Shown: in pieces, positions 47,381-57,166 of the stretch
Numbering within the stretch: position 1 is the first letter of the stretch
Layout: each line of letters opens with the position of its first letter
From: Pseudomonadota bacterium
Lineage (GTDB): Bacteria > Pseudomonadota > Gammaproteobacteria > Steroidobacterales > Steroidobacteraceae
DNA length: 64,000 nt
Assembly (NCBI GenBank): GCA_021851405.1
Contig: JAJZDW010000006.1
Span: forward strand, 62,001-126,000
Direction of reading: 5' to 3'
Program-made: the position numbers and the translations under genes
The notes under the pieces: generated by a model
The model's database searches: none
Seen by the model: the letters and a program-made list of their open reading frames with translations, nothing else
What the model was told of the DNA's origin: nothing

Positions 47381-50300
47381 GCGGTGCAGCGGATTCGACG
47401 CGGTCCTGCCAGCCGCCGCCCTATGCAGAGCTGCATTGCCTGAGCAACTTCACGTTCCTGCGCGGCGCGTCGCATCCGCAGGAACTCGTCGCCCAGGCCG
47501 CCGCGCTCGGCTACCGTGCGCTGGCCCTCACCGATGAGTGTTCGCTCTCGGGCGTGGTGCGTGCGCACGTGGCGGCCAAGGAGCACGGTCTGCATCTGAT
47601 CATCGGTGCGGAACTGCGGCTGGCGTGTGGCCTGCGTCTCGTGGCGCTCGCCACCGACCGGCAGGGCTACGGACGGCTCTGCCGCCTCATCACACTCGGC
47701 CGGCGTGCCGCACACAAGGGCAGTTATCACCTCACGCGCGAGGATTTGGTCGCGACGCTCGAGCGCTGCCTGCTGCTGTGGTTGCCCGGCGAGCGGCCAC
47801 AGGCCGAGCAGGCGCACTGGCTCGTCGGCCAGTTCCCCGGCGCGGTCTGGATCGCCGTGGAGCTGCTGCGCGATGGCGCGGATCGCGCGCGGCTCGAGGC
47901 GTTGCGGCGCATCGGGCGCACCACCGCGCTGCCGCTGGTCGCCAGCGGCGATGTGCACATGCACGTGCGCGCGCGCCGAAGGCTGCAGGACGCGCTGACG
48001 GCCGTGCGCCTGAACGTGCCCGTCGCCGAGGCCGGCTGGAACCTCTATCCCAACGGCGAGCGCTATTTGCGCGAGCCTGAGCGGCTCGCCAAGCTCTATC
48101 CGCCTGAGCTCATCGCCGAGACGGCGCGCATCGCGGCGCGCTGCACGTTCTCGCTCGATGAGCTGCGCTACGAGTATCCGCGCGAGCTGGTGCCGGCCGG
48201 CGAGACCCCCGCGAGCCATCTGCGTCGGCTCACCGAGGCCGGTGCGCAGCGCCGCTGGCTTCAGGGCGTTCCGCCGGCCGAGCGCGCCGCCCTCGAACAC
48301 GAACTGGCACTGATCGCGGAACTCGGCTACGAACCGTACTTCCTCACCGTGCACGACCTCGTCGATTTCGCGCGGCGCCGCGGCATTTTCTGTCAGGGCC
48401 GTGGCTCGGCGGCCAACTCGCGGGTGTGCTACTGCCTCGGGGTGACCGCGGTCGATCCGCAGCGCGGCGCAGGGCTGCTGTTCGAGCGGTTCATCTCCCG
48501 GGAGCGCAACGAGCCGCCCGACATCGACATCGACTTCGAGCACGAGCGGCGCGAGGAGGTGATCCAGTACGTCTACGCCAAGTACGGCCGCGAGCGCGCC
48601 GCGCTCGCCGCCACCGTGATCCAGTACCGCTCGCGCAGCGCGCTGCGTGATCTGGGCCGGGTGTTCGGGTTCGAACCCGCGGCCTGTGACCGGCTCGCCC
48701 GGGTGATGCAGTGGTGGGACGGGAGCGAGGCGCTCGCCGAGCGGTTGCGCGCGGCAGGGTTTGATCCGGAGAGTCCGCCGCTGACGCAGCTGGTGCCGCT
48801 CGCACGCGAGCTGCTCGCCTTTCCCGGCTTCCCACGTCACCTCTCGCAGCACGTCGGCGGGCTGGTGATCAGCGCCGGGCGGCTCGATGAGCTGGTGCCG
48901 ATCGAGAACGCCGCCATGCCCGAGCGCACCGTGGTGCAGTGGGACAAGAACGACCTCGATGCGCTCGGTCTGCTGAAGGTCGATGTGCTCGCCCTCGGCA
49001 TGCTCAGCGCGCTGCGCAAGGCGATCGACCTGGTCAACGGTCTGCGCGGCACGCGCCATGCGCTCGGGTCACTGCCGGCGGAGGATCCGGCCGTCTACGA
49101 GATGATCTCGCGCGCCGACACGGTCGGGGTGTTTCAGATCGAGTCGCGCGCACAGATGGCGATGCTGCCGCGGCTGAAACCGCGCTGCTACTACGACCTG
49201 GTCATCGAGGTGGCGATCGTGCGTCCGGGGCCCATCCAGGGCGACATGGTGCATCCGTACCTGAGGCGCCGCCAGGGACGCGAGCCGATCGAGTATCCGA
49301 GCGACGCCGTCGAGTCGGTGCTGCGGCGCACCCTCGGGGTGCCGATCTTCCAGGAACAGGTGATGCAGCTGGCGATGGTGGCCGCGGGGTTCACGCCGGG
49401 GCAGGCCGATCAGCTGCGCCGCGCCATGGGCGCCTGGAAGCGCAGCGGCGGCCTCGGGCATTTCCGCCCGATGCTCCTCGAGGGCATGGCCGCGCGCGGT
49501 TACTCGAGCGAGTTCGCCGAGCGGGTCTACCGGCAGATGATGGGGTTTGGCGATTACGGCTTTCCGGAATCGCATGCCGCGAGCTTCGCGCTGCTGGTGT
49601 ACGACTCGGCCTGGCTGAAGTGCCACGAGCCGGCGGCCTTCACCGCCGCGCTGCTGAACAGCCAGCCGATGGGCTTCTACGCCCCGGCGCAGCTGGTGCG
49701 CGATGCGCGCGCCCATGGCGTCGAGGTTCGTGCGGTGGACGTCGAGGCGAGCGAGTGGGACTGCACGCTCGAGCGCAGTGGGGCGGCGCAGCCGGCGCTG
49801 CGGCTCGGTCTGCGCCTGGTGAAGGGGCTGACGCGCACCGGCGCGGCGCGGCTCACCGCAGCGCGCGCCGCGGGACCGTTCAGCGCGCTGTCGGACCTCG
49901 CCCGGCGGGCCGGACTCGAGCGCACCGACCTCGAGGCGCTGGCGGGCGCCGGGGCGCTCGCCGGCTTGAGCGGCAACCGCCATCTGGCCTTCTGGGACGT
50001 CGCGGGCGTGGAGCGGCCACTGCCTCTTGAAGCGACGAACACGCCGGCCGCTGCGCACGATACCGCGGCCCCGGCGGCCGATGCGGCGCGACCGCTCATC
50101 GCCGCGCCGAGTGAAGCGGAGAGCATCGCGGCCGACTACGCCTCAGTGGGCCTGACGCTCGGCCGGCATCCACTGGCGCTGCTGCGCGAGGCGCTGCGCG
50201 GTCGCGGGGTGAGCAGCGCCGAGGAGGCCGGTGTGCGGCCGGAGGGAAGCGCCGTGCGCGCCGCCGGCATCGTGTTGATGCGCCAGCGTCCGGCGGCCGC

Positions 50301-50529
50301 CGGCGGCGTCACCTTCCTCACGCTGGAGGATGAGAGCGGACAGGTCAATGTCATCGTCTGGGAGCGCACCGCGCAGGCCTATCGCGAGGCGCTGCTCGGA
50401 GCACGGCTGCTCGAAGTGCACGGGCGGCTGCAGCACGCCGAGGGCGTCACGCACCTGATCGCGCGGCGGCTGTTCGACCGCACGGGGCTGCTCGGGGCGC
50501 TGGTGACGCGCTCGCGGGATTTTCACTGA
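47377..50529 (+). CDS. dnaE2: error-prone DNA polymerase DnaE2 (ImuC)
   Basis: YAELHCLSNFTFLRGASHPQELV PHP domain; RGSAANSRVCYCLGVTAVDP; PPDIDIDFEHERREEVIQYVYAKYGRERAAL; ATGA overlap with imuB. Confidence 0.96.
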   Translation: MSGAADSTRSCQPPPYAELHCLSNFTFLRGASHPQELVAQAAALGYRALALTDECSLSGVVRAHVAAKEHGLHLIIGAELRLACGLRLVALATDRQGYGRLCRLITLGRRAAHKGSYHLTREDLVATLERCLLLWLPGERPQAEQAHWLVGQFPGAVWIAVELLRDGADRARLEALRRIGRTTALPLVASGDVHMHVRARRRLQDALTAVRLNVPVAEAGWNLYPNGERYLREPERLAKLYPPELIAETARIAARCTFSLDELRYEYPRELVPAGETPASHLRRLTEAGAQRRWLQGVPPAERAALEHELALIAELGYEPYFLTVHDLVDFARRRGIFCQGRGSAANSRVCYCLGVTAVDPQRGAGLLFERFISRERNEPPDIDIDFEHERREEVIQYVYAKYGRERAALAATVIQYRSRSALRDLGRVFGFEPAACDRLARVMQWWDGSEALAERLRAAGFDPESPPLTQLVPLARELLAFPGFPRHLSQHVGGLVISAGRLDELVPIENAAMPERTVVQWDKNDLDALGLLKVDVLALGMLSALRKAIDLVNGLRGTRHALGSLPAEDPAVYEMISRADTVGVFQIESRAQMAMLPRLKPRCYYDLVIEVAIVRPGPIQGDMVHPYLRRRQGREPIEYPSDAVESVLRRTLGVPIFQEQVMQLAMVAAGFTPGQADQLRRAMGAWKRSGGLGHFRPMLLEGMAARGYSSEFAERVYRQMMGFGDYGFPESHAASFALLVYDSAWLKCHEPAAFTAALLNSQPMGFYAPAQLVRDARAHGVEVRAVDVEASEWDCTLERSGAAQPALRLGLRLVKGLTRTGAARLTAARAAGPFSALSDLARRAGLERTDLEALAGAGALAGLSGNRHLAFWDVAGVERPLPLEATNTPAAAHDTAAPAADAARPLIAAPSEAESIAADYASVGLTLGRHPLALLREALRGRGVSSAEEAGVRPEGSAVRAAGIVLMRQRPAAAGGVTFLTLEDESGQVNVIVWERTAQAYREALLGARLLEVHGRLQHAEGVTHLIARRLFDRTGLLGALVTRSRDFH

Positions 50530-50554
50530 CGGGCGCAGCGGCTGCGCCGCGGCG

Positions 50555-50815
50555 TTATTTTTCCCGCCGCCGCCGCCTCCGCCCGCCCGCGCCGTCCGCG
50601 TCGATCTCGTAGTCATCGAAGTCGCTGGTCAGCTCAGCGGTGTGCTTCTCCTCGAACATCCGCTCAAGGCGACGCCAGGCCGGCTCTGCGCTCTTCGGGC
50701 CGCGGTGCTTGGCGAGATCGAGATCCTTGATGACCTGATCGAGATCGACGTCACCTTCCTCGACCTCCGCTTCCTCCTCGTCCTCGAACTCTTCCGATTC
50801 GGATTTCTCGCTCAT
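50555..50815 (-). CDS. small acidic conserved hypothetical protein
   Basis: MSEKSESEEFEDEEEAEVEEGDVDLDQVIKDLDLAKHRGPKSAEPAWRRLERMFEEKHTAELTSDFDDYEID with basic tail GGRRRRRREK. Confidence 0.65.
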   Translation of the reverse strand: MSEKSESEEFEDEEEAEVEEGDVDLDQVIKDLDLAKHRGPKSAEPAWRRLERMFEEKHTAELTSDFDDYEIDADGAGGRRRRRREK

Positions 50816-50889
50816 GGGACACGCCGAACTCCCGCCCGGGGGAAGGTGCGCAGATTTAATCACAAGCGGCGCCCGGCGCAATGGGTCGC

Positions 50890-52104
50890 TCAGTGAATCA
50901 GATCATCCAGTCGGAAGATGGGCAGGAGCATTGCAAAAACGATGCCCATGACGAACAGTCCCATCACCACGATCAGCAGCGGGCCGAGCAGTCCCACCAT
51001 GGCCGCCATGATCGCGTCGAGCTCGCGCTCCTGACTGGCCGCGGCCTGGATGAGCATCGCATCGAGCTCCCCGCTCGACTCCCCGCTCGAGATCAGGTGG
51101 ACGGTCATGGGCGGAAACAGCTTGCTCACCCCGAGCGAGCGGCCGATCGGCGCGCCCTCGCGCACCCGCTCGGCCGCCTGCAGCACCGCATCGCGCATCG
51201 GCACGCTGGTGACCACCTCCCCGGCGATGCGCAGCGCATCGAGCACCGGCACGGCGCTCATCGAGAGGATGCTGAAGGTGCGCGTGAAGCGTGCGGTGTT
51301 GAACCCGCGCACCAGCTTGCCGGCGAGCGGCAGGTCAAGGACCACCCGATCGAAGCGGCGGCGGGTGGCGGGGTTGCGCAGCGCGCGCCGCCCGAGCACG
51401 AGCGCGAGCCCCGCGCCGAGCACGAGCCAGATGCCGTGCACGCGCAGGAAGTGGCTGGTGCCGATCAGGATGCGGGTGATCAGCGGCAGCTGGGCCTTGT
51501 TCGCCTGGAACACCGCGACCACCTTCGGGACCACGTACACCATGAGCGCGGTCACGATCAGGAAACACATCACCGACAGCACGATCGGGTAGAGCATCGC
51601 GGCGAGGATCTTCTGGCGGATCTCCTCGCGGCTCTCGGTGTAGTCGGCGAGGCGCTCGAGCACGGTGTCGAGGTGTCCGGCCTGCTCCCCGGCGGCCACC
51701 GTGGCGCGGTAGATCTCCGGAAAGACGCGCGGGAACTCGGCCAGTCCGTCGGCGAGGGTGTGGCCCTCCATCACCCGCGAGCGCACCCCGAGCAGGATGC
51801 TCTGCACGCGGGGCTTGTCGGTCTGCTGCGAGACCGCGAGCAGCGACTCCTCGAGCGGCAGTCCGGCGCGCACCAGGGTGGCGAGCTGGCGGGTGAGCAG
51901 CGTCACGTCCGCCGCGGCGACCCGTCGCAGCGTGCCGAAGCCGCGCTGCCGGCCGGCCTCGCGCTCGGCGACTTCGCTCACCGTCACCGGCAGCAGCTGG
52001 CGCTCGCGCAGCTGCTGGCGGATGTGGCGCGGGGTGTCGCCCTCCAGGATGCCCTTGCACTCCTTGCCGCCGGCATCGAGTGCGGTGTATTCGAAGGCGC
52101 CCAC
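50890..52104 (-). CDS. gspF: type II secretion system inner membrane protein GspF
   Basis: MGAFEYTALDAGGKECKGILEGDTPRHIRQQLRERQLLPVTV; LTRQLATLVRAGLPLEESL; MLLPIFRLDDLIH. Confidence 0.95.
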   Translation of the reverse strand: MGAFEYTALDAGGKECKGILEGDTPRHIRQQLRERQLLPVTVSEVAEREAGRQRGFGTLRRVAAADVTLLTRQLATLVRAGLPLEESLLAVSQQTDKPRVQSILLGVRSRVMEGHTLADGLAEFPRVFPEIYRATVAAGEQAGHLDTVLERLADYTESREEIRQKILAAMLYPIVLSVMCFLIVTALMVYVVPKVVAVFQANKAQLPLITRILIGTSHFLRVHGIWLVLGAGLALVLGRRALRNPATRRRFDRVVLDLPLAGKLVRGFNTARFTRTFSILSMSAVPVLDALRIAGEVVTSVPMRDAVLQAAERVREGAPIGRSLGVSKLFPPMTVHLISSGESSGELDAMLIQAAASQERELDAIMAAMVGLLGPLLIVVMGLFVMGIVFAMLLPIFRLDDLIH

Positions 52105-52105
52105 C

Positions 52106-53605
52106 TCAGTCCTCCCGCGTCACTCGCAGCACTTCCTCGAGGGTCGTCTGCCCGCGCAGCACGCGCGTGCGGCCGTGGTCGCGGATCGAGGGGGTGGCGT
52201 GGCGCGCGTGCCGCTCGGTCTGCTGCTCGCTCGCCCCGTCGTGGATCATGGTGCGCAGCGTCTCGTCGACCACGATCAGCTCGTAGATCCCCGAGCGGCC
52301 GCGATAGCCGCCCATGGCGTCCTCACCGGGGCGGTAGAGCGTCGGGGCCGGGCCGCCGGGGGCGAGGTTCAGCAGCCGCCGCTCGGTTTCCCCGGCGGTG
52401 AAGGCCTGCTTGGTCTGCGGGTTCAGGACCCGCACCAGGCGCTGGGCGAGCACGCCGACCAGGCTCGAGGAGAGCAGGAACGGCTCGATGCCCATGTCGC
52501 GCAGGCGGGTGATCGCCCCGGCGGCGGTGTTCGTGTGCAGCGTGGAGAGCACCAGGTGGCCGGTGAGACTCGCCTGCACCGCGATCTGCGCGGTCTCCAG
52601 GTCGCGGATCTCCCCGATCATGACCACATCAGGGTCCTGGCGCAGGATCGCACGCAGCCCGCGCGCGAACGTCATGTCCACCTTGGTGTTGACCTGGGTC
52701 TGGCCGATGCCGTCGATGTAGTACTCGATCGGATCCTCGACCGTCATGATGTTGCGCGTGTCGTCGTTCAGGCGCTCGAGGGCCGCGTACAGCGTCGTGG
52801 TCTTGCCCGAGCCGGTCGGCCCGGTGACGAGCAGAATGCCGTGCGGCTTGTGGATGAGCTCATCGATCAGCCGTTCGGTGTCCGGGTCCATGCCGAGGGC
52901 GGTGAGCTCGAGCCGCCCGGCCTGCTTATCGAGCATGCGCAGCACCACACGCTCGCCGTAGCCGGCCGGGATGGTCGAGACGCGCACGTCGACCGCCCGT
53001 CCCGCCACGCGCAGGCTGATCCGCCCGTCCTGCGGCAGGCGCTTCTCGGCGATGTCGAGCTTGGACATGACTTTGATGCGCGAGACCACCAACGGGGCCA
53101 CCGCGCGCTTGGACTGCAGCACCTCGCGCAGCACCCCGTCGACCCGAAAACGCACCACCAGCCGGTTCTCGAACGGCTCGATGTGGATGTCCGAGGCGCC
53201 TTCCTTCACCGCCTGGGTGAGCACGGCGTTGATCAGGCGGATGATGGGCGCGTCATCGTCGCTGTCGAGCAGATCGGCCTGCTCGGGCAGATCCTGAGCG
53301 AGGTGGGCGAGATCCTCGGTTTCGTTGAGGCCCTCGACGGCCTGCATCGTATCGGAACCGGCCTCGTAGACCTGCTGCAGCAGCCGATCGAACTCCTCGG
53401 CCGACACCTTCACGAGGCGGATCGGCCGGCCGAGCACCCGGCGCGCCTCGGCGAGGCCGAGCGGTGAGGCCTGCTCGCGGTAGACGCATTCGGCGCCATC
53501 CTCGCGCAGCGAGCGCACGAGCACGCCATGGCGCTTGGCGAAGGCGAACGGCAGGCGCGGTTCGGATGCGCTCGAGCGGAGCGGCAGCGGCAGCGGTTCG
53601 TTCAC
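52106..53605 (-). CDS. gspE: type II secretion system ATPase GspE
   Basis: GPTGSGKTTTLYAALERLND; VEDPIEYYIDGIGQTQVN; LVLSTLHTNTAAGAITRL. Confidence 0.95.
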   Translation of the reverse strand: MNEPLPLPLRSSASEPRLPFAFAKRHGVLVRSLREDGAECVYREQASPLGLAEARRVLGRPIRLVKVSAEEFDRLLQQVYEAGSDTMQAVEGLNETEDLAHLAQDLPEQADLLDSDDDAPIIRLINAVLTQAVKEGASDIHIEPFENRLVVRFRVDGVLREVLQSKRAVAPLVVSRIKVMSKLDIAEKRLPQDGRISLRVAGRAVDVRVSTIPAGYGERVVLRMLDKQAGRLELTALGMDPDTERLIDELIHKPHGILLVTGPTGSGKTTTLYAALERLNDDTRNIMTVEDPIEYYIDGIGQTQVNTKVDMTFARGLRAILRQDPDVVMIGEIRDLETAQIAVQASLTGHLVLSTLHTNTAAGAITRLRDMGIEPFLLSSSLVGVLAQRLVRVLNPQTKQAFTAGETERRLLNLAPGGPAPTLYRPGEDAMGGYRGRSGIYELIVVDETLRTMIHDGASEQQTERHARHATPSIRDHGRTRVLRGQTTLEEVLRVTRED

Positions 53606-55653
53606 GGCTGCGGTGGAGGCTGCGCGGGGGAGGCGGCCGGGGCCGGCGAGGGCTTCGCCGGGGCGCTCTCGGGCGTCGCCTTGCGCGCGGAGGCGGGCGG
53701 TGAGGCCGGCAGCGGCGGCAGGCGCGGGGTGGGCTCCCCGTAGAGCAGCGGCGGGAACTGCTGCGGCGGCAGTGCGCCTTCCTGCTCGAGCATGTAGCGG
53801 TAGTTCGCGCCGCTCTCGCGTGCCGCCTCGCGCTGATTGCGCATGATGGTCGGCTTGATGAAGATCATGAGGTTGCTGCGCTGGGCCTGATCGTTGCGGG
53901 CCTTGAACAGCCAGCCGAGCACCGGGATGTTGCCGAGATAGGGCATGCCGTTGTGGTTGCGGCTCTGGGAGTTCTGGATCAGACCGCCGAGCACCACGAT
54001 GCCCTTGTTCTGGATCAGCACGTTGGTGGTGATGCTGCGCTTCTGGGTGGTCGGGTCGACGGTCGAGACCGAGTTCGGCAGCACGCTCGAGCTTTCCACC
54101 GAGATCTTCAGCATCACCGCGTGGCCGGTTGCCGAGATGGTCGGGGTGACCTTCAGGATGGTGCCGACTTCCTCGCGCTGCACGGTCTGGAACGGCGTGA
54201 CCGTGCCGCTGGTGACCGTCGAGGCATTGGTGTACTGGCCGGTGACGAAGGGGACCTCGTCGACGGACTTCAGCACCGCCTCGTGGTTGTCCATGGTGAC
54301 CGCCGAGGGGGTCGCCACGATGTTCGTCGAGTCGTTGCCGCGCAGCGCCCGCAGCATCGCGGCGAACGAGATGCCGCCGGCCGAGACCGTGCCGATGCCG
54401 ATGGTCGTGCCCTCGAGCAGCGAGGTTGTCAGGCTGGCCGGGTTCTTGGCCGCATCGACCAGATCGACGATGCTGGTGCCGCCGACCGGCTCGACGAAGC
54501 CGCCGAGAGGGAGCTTGTCGACCTGGGAGTAAGCGGCCCAGTTCACGCCCAGATCATTGGTCCTGTTGACGTCGACCTCGGCGATGATGGCCTGGACCAG
54601 CACCTGCGGGCGGCGGATGTCCAGCTGCGCGACGATGCTCAGAATGGTGCGCATCACCTTCGGCGGCGCGGTGATCACCAGCGCGTTGCTCTGCGTGTCG
54701 GCCCAGACGAGCGCATTCTTCTCCGCGGCCGCCTGCACGGTGCCCTTGACGTTCCCGGCGCTGGAGATCTCGGCGAGCTCCTGCATCTGCTCCTTGAGCT
54801 TCGGGGCGAGCACCTTGGCGCTGGCGTAGTGCAGATAGAGCACGCGCGTATCCCCGCCGGCGGCCGAGGGGGTGTCGAGTTCGGCGACCAGCGCCCGGAT
54901 GCGCAGCCGCTCGGCCGGATCGCCGCTGATCAGCACGCTGTTGGTGCGCGGATCGGCCACCACCTTGAAGGTGCGGCCCATCTGCGCGGCGGCCTGTCCC
55001 TGGTAGAGCTGATTGACCACCTGGACCACCTGGGTGGCCGAGGCGTTCTGCAGCGGCATCACATCGACGTCCTGGTTGCCGACTCGATCGATGCGCTTGA
55101 CGATGCGCATGATGCGATAGACGTTGCTCGCCCGGTCCGAGATGATCAGGATGTTCGAGGGCGGATAGGCCGCGAGGTGTCCCCACTCGGGCACCAGCGG
55201 GCGCAGGATCGGCACCAGCTCCGCGGCGCTCACGTTCTTCACCGGGATGACCTGGGTGACGAGCTCATCGGAGGTGGAACTGACGCGCTTGGGCAGATCG
55301 ATCTGCGGGCTGACGCGCTCGTTGGCGTTCGGGATGATCTTCACCACGTGCGGACCGGCCGGCACGGCGATGTACCCGTACACCTCGAGGATCGAGAGAA
55401 ATGCCTGGTAGAACGCCCCGGCGGTGAGCGGCGTCGAGGAGTACATCGTGACCTGGGCATTGACCCGCGGATCGAGGATGAAGTCCTTGCCGGTCGCCGC
55501 GCTCACCGCCTGGATGATCTGGCGGATGTTGGCGTCCTTGAAGTTCGGAGTGATGCTGCCGGCGCCCGGCGCGCCCGCCCGGGCGAGCATCGGCACGAGG
55601 GCGAGCAGACACCAGAGGAACTTGCGCAGATCTTTCACGAAGGACTTCCTCAT
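53602..55653 (-). CDS. gspD: type II secretion system secretin GspD
   Basis: ITPNFKDANIRQIIQAVSAATGKDFILDPRVNAQVTMYSSTPLT; secretin domain VVLGGLIQNSQSRNHNGMPYLGNIPVLGWLF. Confidence 0.94.
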   Translation of the reverse strand: MRKSFVKDLRKFLWCLLALVPMLARAGAPGAGSITPNFKDANIRQIIQAVSAATGKDFILDPRVNAQVTMYSSTPLTAGAFYQAFLSILEVYGYIAVPAGPHVVKIIPNANERVSPQIDLPKRVSSTSDELVTQVIPVKNVSAAELVPILRPLVPEWGHLAAYPPSNILIISDRASNVYRIMRIVKRIDRVGNQDVDVMPLQNASATQVVQVVNQLYQGQAAAQMGRTFKVVADPRTNSVLISGDPAERLRIRALVAELDTPSAAGGDTRVLYLHYASAKVLAPKLKEQMQELAEISSAGNVKGTVQAAAEKNALVWADTQSNALVITAPPKVMRTILSIVAQLDIRRPQVLVQAIIAEVDVNRTNDLGVNWAAYSQVDKLPLGGFVEPVGGTSIVDLVDAAKNPASLTTSLLEGTTIGIGTVSAGGISFAAMLRALRGNDSTNIVATPSAVTMDNHEAVLKSVDEVPFVTGQYTNASTVTSGTVTPFQTVQREEVGTILKVTPTISATGHAVMLKISVESSSVLPNSVSTVDPTTQKRSITTNVLIQNKGIVVLGGLIQNSQSRNHNGMPYLGNIPVLGWLFKARNDQAQRSNLMIFIKPTIMRNQREAARESGANYRYMLEQEGALPPQQFPPLLYGEPTPRLPPLPASPPASARKATPESAPAKPSPAPAASPAQPPPQP

Positions 55654-56621
55654 CGGGGGGGCACGCGCGCCGGGTGCGGCGAGCCGAACGGTACGGCGAG
55701 CGGGGCGGCCGGGGCGCTCGGCTGCGCGGGGGTGAGCGTCTGGGCGGCCTGTTCGACCTGCGCCAAGTTGAGCGTGAGCACGTGTTGGGCGCCATTGCGC
55801 AGTACGGTGACCGTCGCCTCGCTCGAGGAGCCGAGCGTCGCGAAAATCTGCCGATCCTGGTTCGGATCGGTGAGCGGCGTGCCGTTGATGGCGAGCACCA
55901 GGTCGCCGGGCTCGAGGCCGAGGCGGGCGAAGGCGGCCGGATCGCTGCCGGGGTAGACGCGGTAGCCGAGCGGGTGTCCGCCGGAGAGCACCAGCTCCGG
56001 TCGCAGCAGCTCGGCGATCACTCCGGGGCGCTGGGACACCAGCGCGCGCATGCGCGCGGCGAACTGGGGGGCGCGGGTCTCCCCGGGGGGCAGCGTCGCG
56101 GCGCTCGGCGGGGCGCTGGCGGTGAGGGATTGCTGCGGCAGCGCCAGGGAGCGCAGCACGCCGTGCCGGCGCAGCAGCACCTTGCGCGCGAGCACCGCCG
56201 CGAGGGTGGCGCCGCCCGGGATGCTGTCCCCGACGGCGTACACTCGGGCGCTCTGCGGGCTCGGACCGAGGATGGCCAGGCCCTGCTCGGGCGTGCGGCC
56301 GGCGATCACGCCGGTGAGCACCAGCGGCAGGCGGGTCTGGGGGGCATCGCCGCTCAGCGGCCCGCTGCCCTCCGGGGCCCTGCCGAACAGGTGCGCCGCA
56401 ACGATGCCGGCGACATCCGGGGCGCTGGCGTGCGCATGCCAGGGACGCCGCACCGGCGCCGCCGCGCCGTCCCCGCCGGCCAGGTCGCTCACCAGCAGCG
56501 CGGCCTGCCCGGCCACGGCGAGCGCGAGGACGCCGACCAGCACGCCCGGCGCGCGGTGGGCGAGCCATCCGCGCCAGTGATCACGGGATCGCAGTCCTTC
56601 CCGCCAGGACGCGCTGTTCAT
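55650..56621 (-). CDS. gspC: type II secretion system protein GspC
   Basis: LVLTGVIAGRTPEQGLAILGPSPQSARVYAVGDSIPGGATLAAVLARKVLLRRHGVLRSLALP; PDZ-like YRVYPGSDPAAFARLGLEPGDLVLAINGTPL. Confidence 0.9.
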   Translation of the reverse strand: MNSASWREGLRSRDHWRGWLAHRAPGVLVGVLALAVAGQAALLVSDLAGGDGAAAPVRRPWHAHASAPDVAGIVAAHLFGRAPEGSGPLSGDAPQTRLPLVLTGVIAGRTPEQGLAILGPSPQSARVYAVGDSIPGGATLAAVLARKVLLRRHGVLRSLALPQQSLTASAPPSAATLPPGETRAPQFAARMRALVSQRPGVIAELLRPELVLSGGHPLGYRVYPGSDPAAFARLGLEPGDLVLAINGTPLTDPNQDRQIFATLGSSSEATVTVLRNGAQHVLTLNLAQVEQAAQTLTPAQPSAPAAPLAVPFGSPHPARVPPR

Positions 56622-56824
56622 GGGTGCTTCGGCATGCTCTTTGGCGTTTAGACCGGCAGACGCCCACTGGGTGCGGCGGCGGCAATGCAGGAATGATACG
56701 GGGCGCGCGGTTGCGCTCACAAGCGCTTGTTTCTCTTTGAGACCCCGCGTGCCGAGCGGTGCGGATCGCGGCGGCGGCGGGCGGTGCCCTTGTGTTGCGC
56801 GGTGACGCCCCCTATAAAGACTCT

Positions 56825-57145
56825 ATGTCCGATCCCCAACCGACCCGTCCCGACTCCGGGGTGCTCGTCGAGGAGGCGCAGCCCGAGGTCAAGCAGCCAC
56901 CGCTGTTTCGGGTCGTGCTGCTGAACGACGACTACACGCCGATGGAGTTCGTGGTCGATGTGCTGGAGAAATTCTTCAGCCTCGACCGACCGGCCGCGAC
57001 GCGTATCATGCTCGAGGTGCACACCCAGGGTAAGGGAGTGTGCGGGGTGTTCACCTTCGAGATCGCCGAAACCAAGGTCGCGCAGGTCACCACCTACGCG
57101 CGTGACAACCAGCACCCGTTGATGTGCACGCTGGAAGAGGCGTGA
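56825..57145 (+). CDS. clpS: ATP-dependent Clp protease adaptor ClpS
   Basis: [61 protein letters not shown]. Confidence 0.95.
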   Translation: MSDPQPTRPDSGVLVEEAQPEVKQPPLFRVVLLNDDYTPMEFVVDVLEKFFSLDRPAATRIMLEVHTQGKGVCGVFTFEIAETKVAQVTTYARDNQHPLMCTLEEA

Positions 57146-57166
57146 ACGGCAAGAGGCTCGATTACC

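Noticed and set aside
50881-52401. 506-aa plus-strand ORF opposite gspF
   Set aside because: Antisense shadow; the same applies to 53953..55956, 51758..53467, 60459..61880 and 47287..49059.
52106-53605. Type IV pilus PilB instead of GspE
   Set aside because: Neighbouring GspC, GspD and GspF genes in order support a type II secretion assignment.
53602-56568. 988-aa minus-strand ORF as a single protein
   Set aside because: The first ~300 aa are an out-of-frame reading of gspC; real gspD begins at the ATG 55653.
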